The notes: generated from the letters alone by a model not told the origin. A stretch of DNA of 64,000 nucleotides from Phytoactinopolyspora limicola (GCF_011320225.1 NZ_JAAOEN010000016.1:1-64000); one strand, 5' to 3'. Counted from the stretch's first letter, positions 34,340 through 43,101 are shown. Program-made: numbers and translations.

Positions 34340-35530
34340 GTGAAGACACACAGCCGAACCCTGATGGCGACCACCGTCGTCGGGCTGGCCATGGTGGTCG
34401 CCGCCTGTGGTGGCCGAGATAGTGGGGGCGGAGCCGACGACGGCCCGATCGCCATCGGCGCCATCTCCGACCTGTCCGGCGCCACCTCTGACGTCGGAAC
34501 CCCCTATAGCGAGGGCATCCGCGGCTACGTGGACTGGCTCAACGCCGAAGGCGGAATCGACGGCCGGGAGATCGACCTCAAGGTGAACGACTACGCCTAC
34601 GACGTCTCCCGGGCCGAGCAGTTGTACTCCCAGTACTTGAACGAGGGCGTCGTCGCCATCCAGGGATGGGGCACCGCCGACACCGAAGCACTCCGCCAGA
34701 AGATCGCACAAGACGAGCTGCCCTTCATGTCCGCCTCGTATGCCGAGACACTCGTCGAACCGGAGGAGACCCCGTACAACTTCGTCGTCGCCGCCACCTA
34801 CTCCGACCAGATGCGAGTGGCGCTGAAATGGATCACCGAAGACGCCGGTGGCGCCGCCGAGGTGGCGGTGTTCCACCATGACAGCCCGTTCGGTCAATCT
34901 CCGGTCGATGACGGCCGGCAGTACGTCGACGACGAAGGGTTAGACCTCGGTTACCAGTCCTATGCCATGCCTACTGGCGCCACCGACTATGTCGCCCAGC
35001 TGGGTCGGGCCAGGTCACAGGGGGCCGAGTACGTCGTCATCCAGAACGTGTCCAGCCCGGCGGCGGTGGTCGCCAACAACATCGCCGAACAGAACCTCGA
35101 CATGAAGATCGTGTGTCTGAACTGGTGTGCCGACGAGTTGTTCATCACCCTGGCGGGTGCGGCCGCCGAAGGACACATCATGGTGCAGCCGTTCGCTCCA
35201 CCAACCGTCGAGTCGAGCGGACAGGAAGCGCCGGCGGCATTCCTCGAGGAGAGCGGTTCCAGCCTCGACGCGAAGGGCCTGCATTACACGCAGGGCTGGT
35301 ACACCATGCACGTCATGGCCGAGGGCATCCGGCATCTCGTCGAGAACGGCGACGAGGTCACCGGCGCCAACCTGAAGGACGCGCTGGAGTCGATGGGCCC
35401 GGTCGACACCGGCGGCGTCACCCCTCCGGTCGAGTTCAGCCCCGATAGCCACAAGGGTTCCGACACAACCGGCATCTATGAGGTCGCCGACGGCCAGTTA
35501 GCCGTCGTCGAGCTGGACGTCCGGCCGTGA
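34340..35530 (+). CDS. Liv-type ABC transporter substrate-binding lipoprotein
   Basis: The 396-residue protein has a lipoprotein signal with lipobox VVAACGG and a type 1 periplasmic-binding fold: IAIGAISDLSGATSDVGTPY, WLNAEGGIDGREIDLKVNDY, VAVFHHDSPFGQSPVDD. It resembles LivJ-like proteins found with CoA ligases. The GTG at 34340 is preceded by AAAGGTAGG. It is followed by the LivF-like ATPase with a GTGA overlap. Confidence 0.92.
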   Translation: MKTHSRTLMATTVVGLAMVVAACGGRDSGGGADDGPIAIGAISDLSGATSDVGTPYSEGIRGYVDWLNAEGGIDGREIDLKVNDYAYDVSRAEQLYSQYLNEGVVAIQGWGTADTEALRQKIAQDELPFMSASYAETLVEPEETPYNFVVAATYSDQMRVALKWITEDAGGAAEVAVFHHDSPFGQSPVDDGRQYVDDEGLDLGYQSYAMPTGATDYVAQLGRARSQGAEYVVIQNVSSPAAVVANNIAEQNLDMKIVCLNWCADELFITLAGAAAEGHIMVQPFAPPTVESSGQEAPAAFLEESGSSLDAKGLHYTQGWYTMHVMAEGIRHLVENGDEVTGANLKDALESMGPVDTGGVTPPVEFSPDSHKGSDTTGIYEVADGQLAVVELDVRP

Positions 35531-36378
35531 CCATGACCACCCCAGACCAGCAGCGGGCGGCCGGTGACTCCACCCCCCTGCCCGGCCGCTCGCTGTTGTC
35601 CATCAACAACATCGAGGTGATCTACAACGAGGTCATCCTGGTGCTGCGTGGCCTGTCGCTCGTTGTACCCGAACGCTCGATCGTGGCGTTGCTCGGGTCC
35701 AACGGTGCGGGTAAGTCGACCACGCTCAAAGCCGTGTGTGGGCTGCTGCCGACCGAACACGGCGAGATCACCGACGGCTCGATCACCTTCGACGACCACG
35801 ACATCACCCACCTCGACGCCGCCGAACGGGTTCGCCGAGGTATCTCGCTGTGTATGGAGGGCCGGCACGTCTTCGAGCACCTCACGGTGCACGAGAACCT
35901 CGTTGCCGGCGGGTACATTCGTGGCCGCACCGAACGCACCGACCTCGACACCGTGTACGAGTTCTTGCCGCGTCTGGCCGACATGCGCAACCGCATCGCC
36001 GGGTTCCTGTCCGGGGGAGAGCAGCAGATGCTTGCGATCGGCCGGGCATTGATGGCCAAACCCGCGCTGCTCATGCTCGACGAGCCGTCGCTCGGGTTGG
36101 CCCCCAAGCTGGTCCAGGAGATCTTCGGATACATCGCCCGGCTCAACGCCGAGTTGGGTACCACGGTGCTCGTGGTCGAACAGAACGCCACACGTGCTCT
36201 GGAGATAGCCCACCACGGCTATGTCATGGAGCAGGGCCGGTTGGTGCTCGACGGTCCGGCCGCGGAGCTACGCGATAACCCGGACGTCAAAGAGTTCTAC
36301 CTGGGTCTCGGTGAAGGCGGCGTACGCAAGAGCTACCGCGACGTCAAGCACTACAAGCGCCGGAAACGGTGGCTGTGA
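35527..36378 (+). CDS. Liv-type ABC transporter ATP-binding protein (LivF-like)
   Basis: The 283-residue ATPase has Walker A GSNGAGKST, the LivF motif GISLCMEGRHVFEHLTVHEN, signature LSGGEQQMLAIGRAL, Walker B LLMLDEPSLGLAP and VVEQNA. The start is either GTG 35527 (GTGA overlap with the binding-protein stop) or ATG 35533. The C-terminal tail after LGLGEGG is basic (KSYRDVKHYKRRKRWL), longer than in typical LivF. Confidence 0.92.
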   Translation: MTMTTPDQQRAAGDSTPLPGRSLLSINNIEVIYNEVILVLRGLSLVVPERSIVALLGSNGAGKSTTLKAVCGLLPTEHGEITDGSITFDDHDITHLDAAERVRRGISLCMEGRHVFEHLTVHENLVAGGYIRGRTERTDLDTVYEFLPRLADMRNRIAGFLSGGEQQMLAIGRALMAKPALLMLDEPSLGLAPKLVQEIFGYIARLNAELGTTVLVVEQNATRALEIAHHGYVMEQGRLVLDGPAAELRDNPDVKEFYLGLGEGGVRKSYRDVKHYKRRKRWL

Positions 36379-36392
36379 ACGAAGGGAAATCC

Positions 36393-37586
36393 ATGCCGGT
36401 CACGGACGAACAGGTCGCCGCGGTGGTCCGCGACGCCGCGGAACGGGTGCCGGCGTTCGCCGGCCGACTCCGAGCCGCTGGACTGGCCGCCGCGGACGTC
36501 CGCGGCGTCGACGATCTCACGGCCTTGCCGGTGCTCACCAAGGACGACGTCCTGGAGCTGCAACGCCAAGACCCACCGTTCGGTGGGTTGTTGGCCACCG
36601 ACGCCGCTCCAGTACGCCTGTTCCAGTCGCCCGGACCGATCTACGAACCCCAGTTGCCCGGACCCGATCCATGGCGGTGGCGGGACGCGCTTACCGCGTG
36701 TGGCATGGACAGCTCTGATGTCCTGCTCAACTGCTTCAGTTACCACCTCTCGCCCGCGGGTGCGATGTTCGAGTCCGCGGCACGCTCGCTCGGCTGTGCC
36801 GTCGTGCCTGGTGGTGTCGGCAATCTCGACCTCCAGGCGCAAGCCATCGGCGACCTCGGGATCACCGCGTTCACGGGGCTGCCGAGTTATCTGAACTCGT
36901 TGATCGACCGGTACCACGCGGCCGGCCTCGACCCGGCCCGCTGGAGATTGACCAAGGCACTCACCACGGCCGAACCGCTCCCGGACGACCTCCGGGCGCA
37001 ACTGGAGCGGCAGGTTCCCGTGGTGCGGATGGCGTATGGGACGGCCGAGACCGGCCTGCTGGGCTACGAGGTGGAGGCCGGGGCCGGTCTGATGGTTCCC
37101 TCCGGTGTGCTGGTCCAAGTATGCGATCTCGACACGGGGGAGCCGATCGAACGGGGAGAGGGGCAGGTGGTGGTGACGCTGCTCCGGGCCGATTATCCGT
37201 TGGTGCGCTTCGGCACCGGCGACCTCTCGGCGTGGACCACCGGGCCTGACGGGCAACGACGGCTGGTGGGTGTGCTCGGCCGGGTCGGCGCGGCGGTCAA
37301 GGTGCGGGGTATGTTCCTCCACCCACGTCAGGTGACCGCGGCGATGCGCGACTTGCCAGGTGTGTCCCGCTACCGGTTCGTCATCGACCGCATCGATCAC
37401 CGGGACGAGTTGCGCTGCGAGGTGGTGGCCCACGCCGAGACGGCGGTCGAGCAGGTCAGCGCGGCGGTACGCGACCGGGTCAAGGCCGGGCTGCGGCTCA
37501 CCGCCGAGGTAGACGTCGTCGGGCACATCGACGGCGACGACGTCCTGGTGGACCGGCGGCAATGGCACGGGACCGGATCCGGCTGA
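36393..37586 (+). CDS. Phenylacetate-CoA-ligase-like protein with degenerate P-loop
   Basis: The 397-residue protein follows the PaaK family: FSYHLSPAGAMFE, GCAVVPGGVGNLDLQ, FTGLPSYLNSL, YGTAETGLLGYE, FGTGDLSAW and VKVRGMFLHPRQV. The usual SSGTTG P-loop is absent; that region reads FQSPGPIYEPQLPG, and the GRVDD motif reads GRVGA. It may still ligate CoA by a variant route or act as an accessory protein. ATG 36393 has GAAGGG about 7 nt upstream; GTG 36375 is an alternative with a 4-bp overlap. It closes the ABC operon and suggests an aromatic or aryl-acetate substrate. Confidence 0.78.
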   Translation: MPVTDEQVAAVVRDAAERVPAFAGRLRAAGLAAADVRGVDDLTALPVLTKDDVLELQRQDPPFGGLLATDAAPVRLFQSPGPIYEPQLPGPDPWRWRDALTACGMDSSDVLLNCFSYHLSPAGAMFESAARSLGCAVVPGGVGNLDLQAQAIGDLGITAFTGLPSYLNSLIDRYHAAGLDPARWRLTKALTTAEPLPDDLRAQLERQVPVVRMAYGTAETGLLGYEVEAGAGLMVPSGVLVQVCDLDTGEPIERGEGQVVVTLLRADYPLVRFGTGDLSAWTTGPDGQRRLVGVLGRVGAAVKVRGMFLHPRQVTAAMRDLPGVSRYRFVIDRIDHRDELRCEVVAHAETAVEQVSAAVRDRVKAGLRLTAEVDVVGHIDGDDVLVDRRQWHGTGSG

Positions 37587-37596
37587 TCAGGCGTCC

Positions 37597-37770
37597 CCAC
37601 CCCCGGTGATCGTTGCCGCATTCGTGCCGCCACTCCTGGGTGATCGAACCCCAAATCAGGTCGCCATAGCGACTCGAATACGACAACGATCACCGGTGGG
37701 TTGCGACTCGAATACGACAACGATCACCGGTGGGTTGCGACTCGAATGCGACAACGATCACTGGGGTTGG
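37597..37770. repeat. Three tandem 34-bp repeats with an inverted diverged copy
   Basis: Units at 37669-37702 and 37703-37736 are identical; 37737-37770 is a diverged third copy. 37597-37630 is an inverted, diverged copy (about three quarters identical). Each has the core CAACGATCACCGG. The array fills the gap between the PaaK-like and AIR-synthase-like genes, its last unit ending 15 bp before the ATG. Confidence 0.85.
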
Positions 37771-37785
37771 GGCCATAGTGGAGGT

Positions 37786-38871
37786 ATGAGCCGCACGTCG
37801 ACACCCGACCAATCCGTGCCAGATGTTGTGCTCGACCACACCGAGGATGGCGCGGGACGTGTACTGTCAGCCGGCAAGCTGCCGGCCGATGTGTTGTCCC
37901 GGTTGCTCGCGGACCTCGGCCCAGCGCCGGCCGACGTGCTGATCGGACCAGCCGTCGGTGAGGATGCTTGCGCCGTGGAGGTGCCGGCCGGCGTCATTGT
38001 CGGCTCCACCGATCCCATCACCTTGACCAGTGCTGACGTCGGCCGCTATGCGGTGATGGTGAACGCCAACGACGTCGCGGTCGGCGGGGCCCGGCCCCGC
38101 TGGTTCCTCGCCACCGTCCTTATGCCGGTCGGCAGCACGCAGGGGCAGGTGGAAGAGGTGTTCGGGACGATACGAGAGGCTCTGGCCGAGGTCGGCGCCG
38201 CACTCGTCGGCGGGCACACCGAGGTGACCGCGGCGGTGAATCAGCCCGTCGTGGTCGGCCAGATGCTCGGCCTGGCCCCGCCTGGTGCAGCGGTGGCGAC
38301 GTCTGGCGCGGCGGTGGGTGACGTCGTCGTGCAAGCCGGCCTGGCTCCGGTGGAAGGAGCCGCCGTTCTGGCAGCCGAAGCGGTCGACCGGTTGGCGACG
38401 TTGCCGGTCGACATACGTGAGGCGGCGCGGGCCGCCGTCCGGGCGCCGGGTATCAGCGTCGTCGACGCCGCCCTCCTCAGCCGGGATCTCGGCGCCACCG
38501 CATTACACGATCCAACCGAGGGTGGACTTGCCTCGGGCCTGCATGAACTGGCAGCCGCGGCGGGGGCGCGGATCCGCGTCGACCGGGATCAGGTGTTGTG
38601 GTTCCCGCCCGGGCTTGAGGTCTGCCGGCTGCTCGGCGCTGATCCCTGGGCGACGCTCGCCTCGGGTGCGTTGCTCGCCACCTTCCCGCCGGAGCGGACG
38701 GACGTCGCGTTGCGGCGGCTATCGCGGGCAGGTGTGCCGGCGGCGGCTATCGGTGTCGTCGAGGCGGGCGACGGCGTTTATGGCACCGACGCCGACGCCC
38801 TCCCGTGGCCAGAGCGGGATGAGACCGTCCGGTTGCAAGACCCTGGTGTCCCGGGTGCGGGCGACGGCTGA
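37786..38871 (+). CDS. AIR-synthase-related (PurM/HypE-like) protein
   Basis: The 361-residue protein has the AIRS fold features: LPADVLSRLLADLG, IGPAVGEDACAVEV (ATP/metal acidic pocket), ITLTSADVGRYAVMVNANDVAVGGARPRWF and LVGGHTEV, then HDPTEGGLASGLHELA. This is the HypE/ThiL-like branch; no hydrogenase or hyp genes are nearby, so HypE itself is unlikely. A CATAGT box lies 6 nt before the ATG at 37786 and GGAGG sits only 1 nt before it, too close to act as a normal ribosome binding site. Substrate unknown. Confidence 0.82.
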   Translation: MSRTSTPDQSVPDVVLDHTEDGAGRVLSAGKLPADVLSRLLADLGPAPADVLIGPAVGEDACAVEVPAGVIVGSTDPITLTSADVGRYAVMVNANDVAVGGARPRWFLATVLMPVGSTQGQVEEVFGTIREALAEVGAALVGGHTEVTAAVNQPVVVGQMLGLAPPGAAVATSGAAVGDVVVQAGLAPVEGAAVLAAEAVDRLATLPVDIREAARAAVRAPGISVVDAALLSRDLGATALHDPTEGGLASGLHELAAAAGARIRVDRDQVLWFPPGLEVCRLLGADPWATLASGALLATFPPERTDVALRRLSRAGVPAAAIGVVEAGDGVYGTDADALPWPERDETVRLQDPGVPGAGDG

Positions 38872-38926
38872 CTGATGGGAGGTACACGGGCCCGGTGAGC
38901 GCTGCATTGTCGAACGAAGCCGTTGA

Positions 38927-39721
38927 TCACTCTCCCGGCGGTGTGATGAGTCCGTAGTGACCGTCGAAACGGCGGTACAGCACCTGGCCGCGATCATTCG
39001 GCGGCTCCACGAAGAACACGAACGGCAGCCCGGTGGTGTCCAACTGGGCCTGGGCCTCAGCCACCGTGAGCATTCGCGCCGGATGGCGGCTGACCGTGAG
39101 GGGGACGGTCGTGGACGGAACCCGATGAACCTCGGGGTAGATCTGGGCCAACCGATAACCGGTCCGGGCATGCCGGTAGACGATGCTGTCGCGTTCGGTC
39201 TCGGCATCGATAAAGAGGAAGACGTTGTGGTCGAGGATGTCCATGGTGAATGCCGCGTCGGCCGGCATGCGGCAGCTGGGCTGGATGACCTTACGACGCA
39301 CGATTCGGCGACCGGTGGCCGGCACGGCACGGTAGCTCGGTTGGAAGGTGGGTTCGTGAACGCTGTGCCGGGTGGGGAGCGGGGCCTCCGCCGCCGGGCC
39401 TGGATCGGTGGCCAGCGCGGCGACCCTCTCGATGCGTCGGCGCAGCCGGGCCGTCAGCAGTTCCACGGTCTCGTGGAGGGTGCTGCCGGCGACCTGGACT
39501 CGCACCGGCTGGCCGGCCACGTCGAGGGTGATCTGGCCAATGATCGGGCGCGACACCACACATTCGCTGACGAGACTCAGCCGCACCCGGCACTGGGATA
39601 CCGGCGCTGCCGCGGCGTGGAGGGCATCGGAGATCTTGGCCGCCAGGCCGGTGTCGAACGTGGCGGGTGTGAGCCGGCCAGTGGTCACCTCGACGTTGAT
39701 GGTGGCTAGGCGGGTGTTCAT
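38927..39721 (-). CDS. Rv0079-like dormancy/ribosome-hibernation protein with two S30AE C-terminal-type domains
   Basis: The 264-residue protein has a weakly conserved N-terminal S30AE-like part (about 1-100) and two consecutive copies of the domain that dimerises long hibernation factors. The first is about 140-200 (MPADAAFTMDILDHNVFLFI, IVYRHARTGY); the second about 212-262 (MLTVAEAQAQLDTTGLPFVF, VLYRRFDGHYGLITP). This two-copy layout is as in Mycobacterium Rv0079. It probably binds ribosomes in stress or stasis. ATG 39721 has a GGAAGG site. Confidence 0.82.
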   Translation of the reverse strand: MNTRLATINVEVTTGRLTPATFDTGLAAKISDALHAAAAPVSQCRVRLSLVSECVVSRPIIGQITLDVAGQPVRVQVAGSTLHETVELLTARLRRRIERVAALATDPGPAAEAPLPTRHSVHEPTFQPSYRAVPATGRRIVRRKVIQPSCRMPADAAFTMDILDHNVFLFIDAETERDSIVYRHARTGYRLAQIYPEVHRVPSTTVPLTVSRHPARMLTVAEAQAQLDTTGLPFVFFVEPPNDRGQVLYRRFDGHYGLITPPGE

Positions 39722-39911
39722 GGTCGCCTTCCGGATCTCTCTGTGGCACCGCTTGGGTGTGGTGTCTTCAGCGTCGGCCGGGGCCGCGGCCGTACGTCAG
39801 GGGCGAACGTCCTTGGTTGAGTGGTATTCGCCGGGAAACCCGATCACGCTCGTCCGGCGTCGTGGCCTGGTTGGTCGAGGGCGCGACACGCTAACACTGG
39901 ACAAACGCGGA

Positions 39912-39917
39912 TAAACT
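39912..39917 (+). promoter_or_regulatory. Leaderless-type -10 box (TAAACT) of the three-gene membrane operon
   Basis: TAAACT is followed by 8 nt and the GTG at 39926. No ribosome binding site lies between. It fixes the start of the first operon gene. Confidence 0.5.
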
Positions 39918-39925
39918 CCAGATTC

Positions 39926-40555
39926 GTGACGGCTAGTAGCGGCGCCCGGCGGGTCGTCCGGACGTTGAGAGAGATTCCCTTCCTGGTGTGGGGACCCCTG
40001 CTGCTCGCGGTTGTCCTTGCCGCAGGTGTGGCGGCGGGTGAACTCGTCCCGCGGGTCGGCCCCGGCCGAATCGCCGAGTTGGAGGCCGGCGTCGAGGTCG
40101 ACACTGGTCCGTTCCTCCTCACCGTCGAGCGTGCCCGGGTGCTCGACGAACTGCCAGGTGTGGCGGAGGGCGACGACACCGCCCGGGCGTTGGCGCTGGT
40201 GGTGACGGTGTCCCTCACCAGCGACCGGACCCTGAGTGGGGCGATGCTAGCCGACAGCGTGGCGCTACGCGGCATCGACGACGACGGCCCGGTGCCGGCC
40301 CCGAACGTCGTCGTGCTGGCTGACGGCTCTCACTTGGATGCGCTGCAACCGGGCCTCGAGTACGAGGTGGCCATGGTGTGGGAGCAGTCGGCGGAGCATC
40401 CGGAGCCGGTCGAGCTGGACGTCGAGGTGACCGGCCGAACTCTGCGCGACAGCGCCATCGACGGTGCCGCGCAATGGCTCGACCGCACGCCGGTGGCGGC
40501 GGGGACGGTGCCGGTGACACCGATGGACTCCCAAGCCGGAGCGGACAACAGATGA
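39926..40555 (+). CDS. Single-pass membrane protein of unknown function, operon gene 1
   Basis: I do not recognise a family. The 209-residue protein has one N-terminal membrane segment (about 18-40, FLVWGPLLLAVVLAAGVAAG) and an extracytoplasmic domain with an all-beta look (alternating hydrophobic strands, such as FLLTVERARVLDEL and ALALVVTVSLTSDRTLS). GTG 39926 is chosen from the TAAACT box 8 nt upstream. It overlaps gene 2 by ATGA. All three operon proteins share one segment plus a beta-rich outer domain, suggesting a surface complex. Confidence 0.7.
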   Translation: MTASSGARRVVRTLREIPFLVWGPLLLAVVLAAGVAAGELVPRVGPGRIAELEAGVEVDTGPFLLTVERARVLDELPGVAEGDDTARALALVVTVSLTSDRTLSGAMLADSVALRGIDDDGPVPAPNVVVLADGSHLDALQPGLEYEVAMVWEQSAEHPEPVELDVEVTGRTLRDSAIDGAAQWLDRTPVAAGTVPVTPMDSQAGADNR

Positions 40556-41172
40556 GGCACCGCCGCCGAGCGGGCTGGCGTCCGATCATGGGAACGGTGA
40601 GTGTGGGGGCGCTCCTGGTGGTGGCGTTGGCCCTCGGGCAGGCCGTCGAACGGTTCCTGCCCAGCCGAGACGATACGCTACGCCCCTTCGAGCGAGCGGG
40701 AGTGGTAGGCGAGCCGTTGAGTCTTCGATACGGCACTATCGAAGTCGGGCAACCGGACGGGTCCACCGTGCTCCACGCTCCCGGAGGTGTGTATTCGACC
40801 ACCGGTGTCTACGTCGTCGTACCGATCACCTTCACCGCCAAGGGTGAACCCCAACCCCTGGCCTATGTGGCGATCCGGGACGCCGAGGGGCGTGTCTACC
40901 GGGCCGGCTCCAGGCGTAACCCGTGGTCGATGCTGGGGGCGGCACAGCCCGGGATCCCGCGGCAGGCTCAGATCGCGGTGGAGTTACCCGTCGACGCGGT
41001 CGCCGGAGCTCAGGTGGTCTTGGCCCCGCGGCCCAACGATATGGACCACCGCCGCGACGATGTCGCCGTCGTCGACCTGGGGCTGACGGCCACCGACGCA
41101 CAGGAGTGGGCAACGGACGACGACGGCGTCACCCTGGAGCCCGCCTACGACGGGGAGCGGCCGCCGTCGTGA
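40552..41172 (+). CDS. Single-pass membrane protein of unknown function, operon gene 2
   Basis: No family recognised. The 206-residue protein has a basic N terminus (MRHRRR), one membrane segment (about 13-32) and a beta-rich outer domain with YSTTGVYVVVPITFTAKGEP, reminiscent of DUF4352-type immunoglobulin-like domains; that likeness is weak. It is linked to genes 1 and 3 by ATGA and GTGA overlaps. Confidence 0.7.
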   Translation: MRHRRRAGWRPIMGTVSVGALLVVALALGQAVERFLPSRDDTLRPFERAGVVGEPLSLRYGTIEVGQPDGSTVLHAPGGVYSTTGVYVVVPITFTAKGEPQPLAYVAIRDAEGRVYRAGSRRNPWSMLGAAQPGIPRQAQIAVELPVDAVAGAQVVLAPRPNDMDHRRDDVAVVDLGLTATDAQEWATDDDGVTLEPAYDGERPPS

Positions 41173-41786
41173 ACGAGGTGGGCTGGTGGCGGCGCAATCG
41201 GTGGGGGTTGATCGGGCTACCGGTGGTCCTCCTCGCGGCCCTCGCTGCCAGCTCCTACCACGTGGAGGATTGGTGGTGGCTAGCTCGTCCGCGGGTAGCG
41301 GTCCCGGCCACCGAGGGTGAGTGGGTTCACTTCACCGATATCCGGTACGACCGGAGCGGCGACGTGCCGATCGAGCTGAGTGCACGGTTGGCCGGCCTGG
41401 AGGAGGCGGTGGAACCGTTCGGTGGCGTCGACGACGAACTGAATCTCCCGACCGGGACGAAAGGTGTGGCCGTTGTGCTCGAGTTCCAGGTCGCTGCGGA
41501 CATGCCGCTCACCGCATGCCGACTCAGCGTCGTCGGGGCGGACGGCACGGAGTACGCCTACCAATACGCACCACCGTCGATCAGGCAGGCGCCGTCGCCC
41601 TGCGTGCCGCCGGACCGGCGCGGCCCCGAGCTCGACCTGTTCGAGGGGCTCGAATTCGCCGACGGCGACCCGCGTCCGGAAGAGTGGGCCGTGCGACCCG
41701 TGGTGGTGATTCCCGACGACGTGGAGATCGTCGAGGTCCGCCTTACCTGGGGACCCCCACGTCACCTGGTGTTTCAGGTGCGGTAG
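41169..41786 (+). CDS. Single-pass membrane protein of unknown function, operon gene 3
   Basis: No family recognised. The 205-residue protein starts MNEVGWWRRNRWGLIGLPVV, with one membrane segment (about 12-30) and a beta-rich outer domain that includes two Cys (TACRLS and SPCVPP) able to form a disulfide. GTG 41169 overlaps the gene 2 stop. Its last 44 bp overlap, antisense, the 3' end of the polytopic gene on the other strand. Confidence 0.7.
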   Translation: MNEVGWWRRNRWGLIGLPVVLLAALAASSYHVEDWWWLARPRVAVPATEGEWVHFTDIRYDRSGDVPIELSARLAGLEEAVEPFGGVDDELNLPTGTKGVAVVLEFQVAADMPLTACRLSVVGADGTEYAYQYAPPSIRQAPSPCVPPDRRGPELDLFEGLEFADGDPRPEEWAVRPVVVIPDDVEIVEVRLTWGPPRHLVFQVR

Positions 41787-43095
41787 AGCCGGGGCCGGCG
41801 GGCGGAGTGCTGTGCAGCAGGACGCGATTGATGGCGGCCCCCAGCAGGCAGACCACCACCGTCGTACCGATGGCGTGCGACACCATCGACATGTGTGGTG
41901 AGAAGGCCAGGAGTGTGCCCAGCGGCATCGGGCCGAGCAGTTCGCGCCAAGCGAGGTTCAGGACGTCCTCCAACCGCTGAGCCGCCAGAAACGCGACCGT
42001 GAAGAGCAGCATCGGAGCCAGCCCCGCCTGGGCGAGCCGCCGCAACCCCGTACCGATCTCGCTGAATCGGTCGGTGAGCCCCGATGTTGCTCGACGTCCG
42101 GTGGCTCGCACCAGTGCCGGCATCCGGGTGGCGCGGCGAGCGCCGGCCGCTCGATGCCCAGCTACATGCCGGGGCGGTTCATGGAGATGGCGGCCGTAGA
42201 CCACCGCGCCGACGGTGAGCCACGCCACCGGTATGACGATGACGGTGTCGGCCGAGCTCAGGAGGCCGAACAGCCGACCCGTGACGCCGCTGACCACATC
42301 GCCGAGCGGCCCGGCCAGCGCCACCAGAGACTGCCACGCGTCGACGAGTGTGGTGCTCATCGGGTGGTCCCGGATCCACATGATGGCCGCGTCCTGGTGG
42401 ACGCTGAGGGTGCGCGCCAAAGTGATCAGCCACAGGGCTTCGAGATAGCCCGCCAGCCATACGAGCCCAGGGATCCGCCGCCGGTGGCTGAGCAGGTCGA
42501 GTCCGAACCGTGCCACCAGAGCGCCTGCGACGACGACGAGTGCCACCCAACCGGTGGCGAGCGTGGTGCGGTTGACGTCGATCGTGTCCATGCCGAGTAA
42601 CACGTCGACATCGAAGAACTCATCCGCTACCGCCGTGTTGACGAATCGGAAGATGTCTTCGCGGAGATATCCGTACGACGCGTAGATGGCCAGAAACGGC
42701 ACCAGTACGGTTCCGATCACCGGAGCTACCCCGGTCGGATGGTGGCCGGATTCGGTGAGGGCTCGGCTGCGTACCACCGAAGGCAGCGAATGACGCAGCG
42801 CATACAGCGCGCCGATCAGGGCGGATACCGCCGCCATCGGCGCCAACGTCAGGGTCAGCACCCCGAGGGTGCCATTGACATCGCTCACCACCACTGCGGC
42901 CCACAGGGCGGTGTATCGTGCGGCCTCGCCGGCGAGCAAGATCGTCAGCACTACTGGCCAGTGCCGGGCGAGGAGGCGGGCGGCGTGGCTGAACACCGCG
43001 AACAGGTCGGCCGTGGCCGCGCCCGCACGGGTAACCCAGTCGGGGCGGCTGCGTGGGCGGGCTGCGCCGCCGTTCTGTGCCTGGCCTCCCCTCAC
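41743..43095 (-). CDS. Polytopic membrane protein of unknown function
   Basis: No family recognised. The 450-residue protein has roughly eight hydrophobic segments, including VLTILLAGEAARYTALWAAV, GTVLVPFLAIYASYGYL, TGWVALVVVAGALVARFGLD, TVIVIPVAWLTVGAVVYG and MLLFTVAFLAAQ. A basic loop (about 320-365) separates the N- and C-terminal groups. GTG 43095 is preceded by TAAGCT and 6 nt. Its 3' end overlaps the convergent three-gene operon by 44 bp, so the two units probably evolved together and may regulate each other through antisense RNA (inference). Confidence 0.75.
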   Translation of the reverse strand: MRGGQAQNGGAARPRSRPDWVTRAGAATADLFAVFSHAARLLARHWPVVLTILLAGEAARYTALWAAVVVSDVNGTLGVLTLTLAPMAAVSALIGALYALRHSLPSVVRSRALTESGHHPTGVAPVIGTVLVPFLAIYASYGYLREDIFRFVNTAVADEFFDVDVLLGMDTIDVNRTTLATGWVALVVVAGALVARFGLDLLSHRRRIPGLVWLAGYLEALWLITLARTLSVHQDAAIMWIRDHPMSTTLVDAWQSLVALAGPLGDVVSGVTGRLFGLLSSADTVIVIPVAWLTVGAVVYGRHLHEPPRHVAGHRAAGARRATRMPALVRATGRRATSGLTDRFSEIGTGLRRLAQAGLAPMLLFTVAFLAAQRLEDVLNLAWRELLGPMPLGTLLAFSPHMSMVSHAIGTTVVVCLLGAAINRVLLHSTPPAGPGSTAPETPGDVGVPR

Positions 43096-43101
43096 GGCGG
43101 C

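Noticed and set aside
37597-37770. CRISPR array
   Set aside because: The units are directly adjacent with no spacers, only three in number, and no cas genes are nearby.
37786-38871. HypE hydrogenase maturation protein
   Set aside because: The fold fits, but no other hyp or hydrogenase gene is present, so only the broader AIR-synthase-related call is made.
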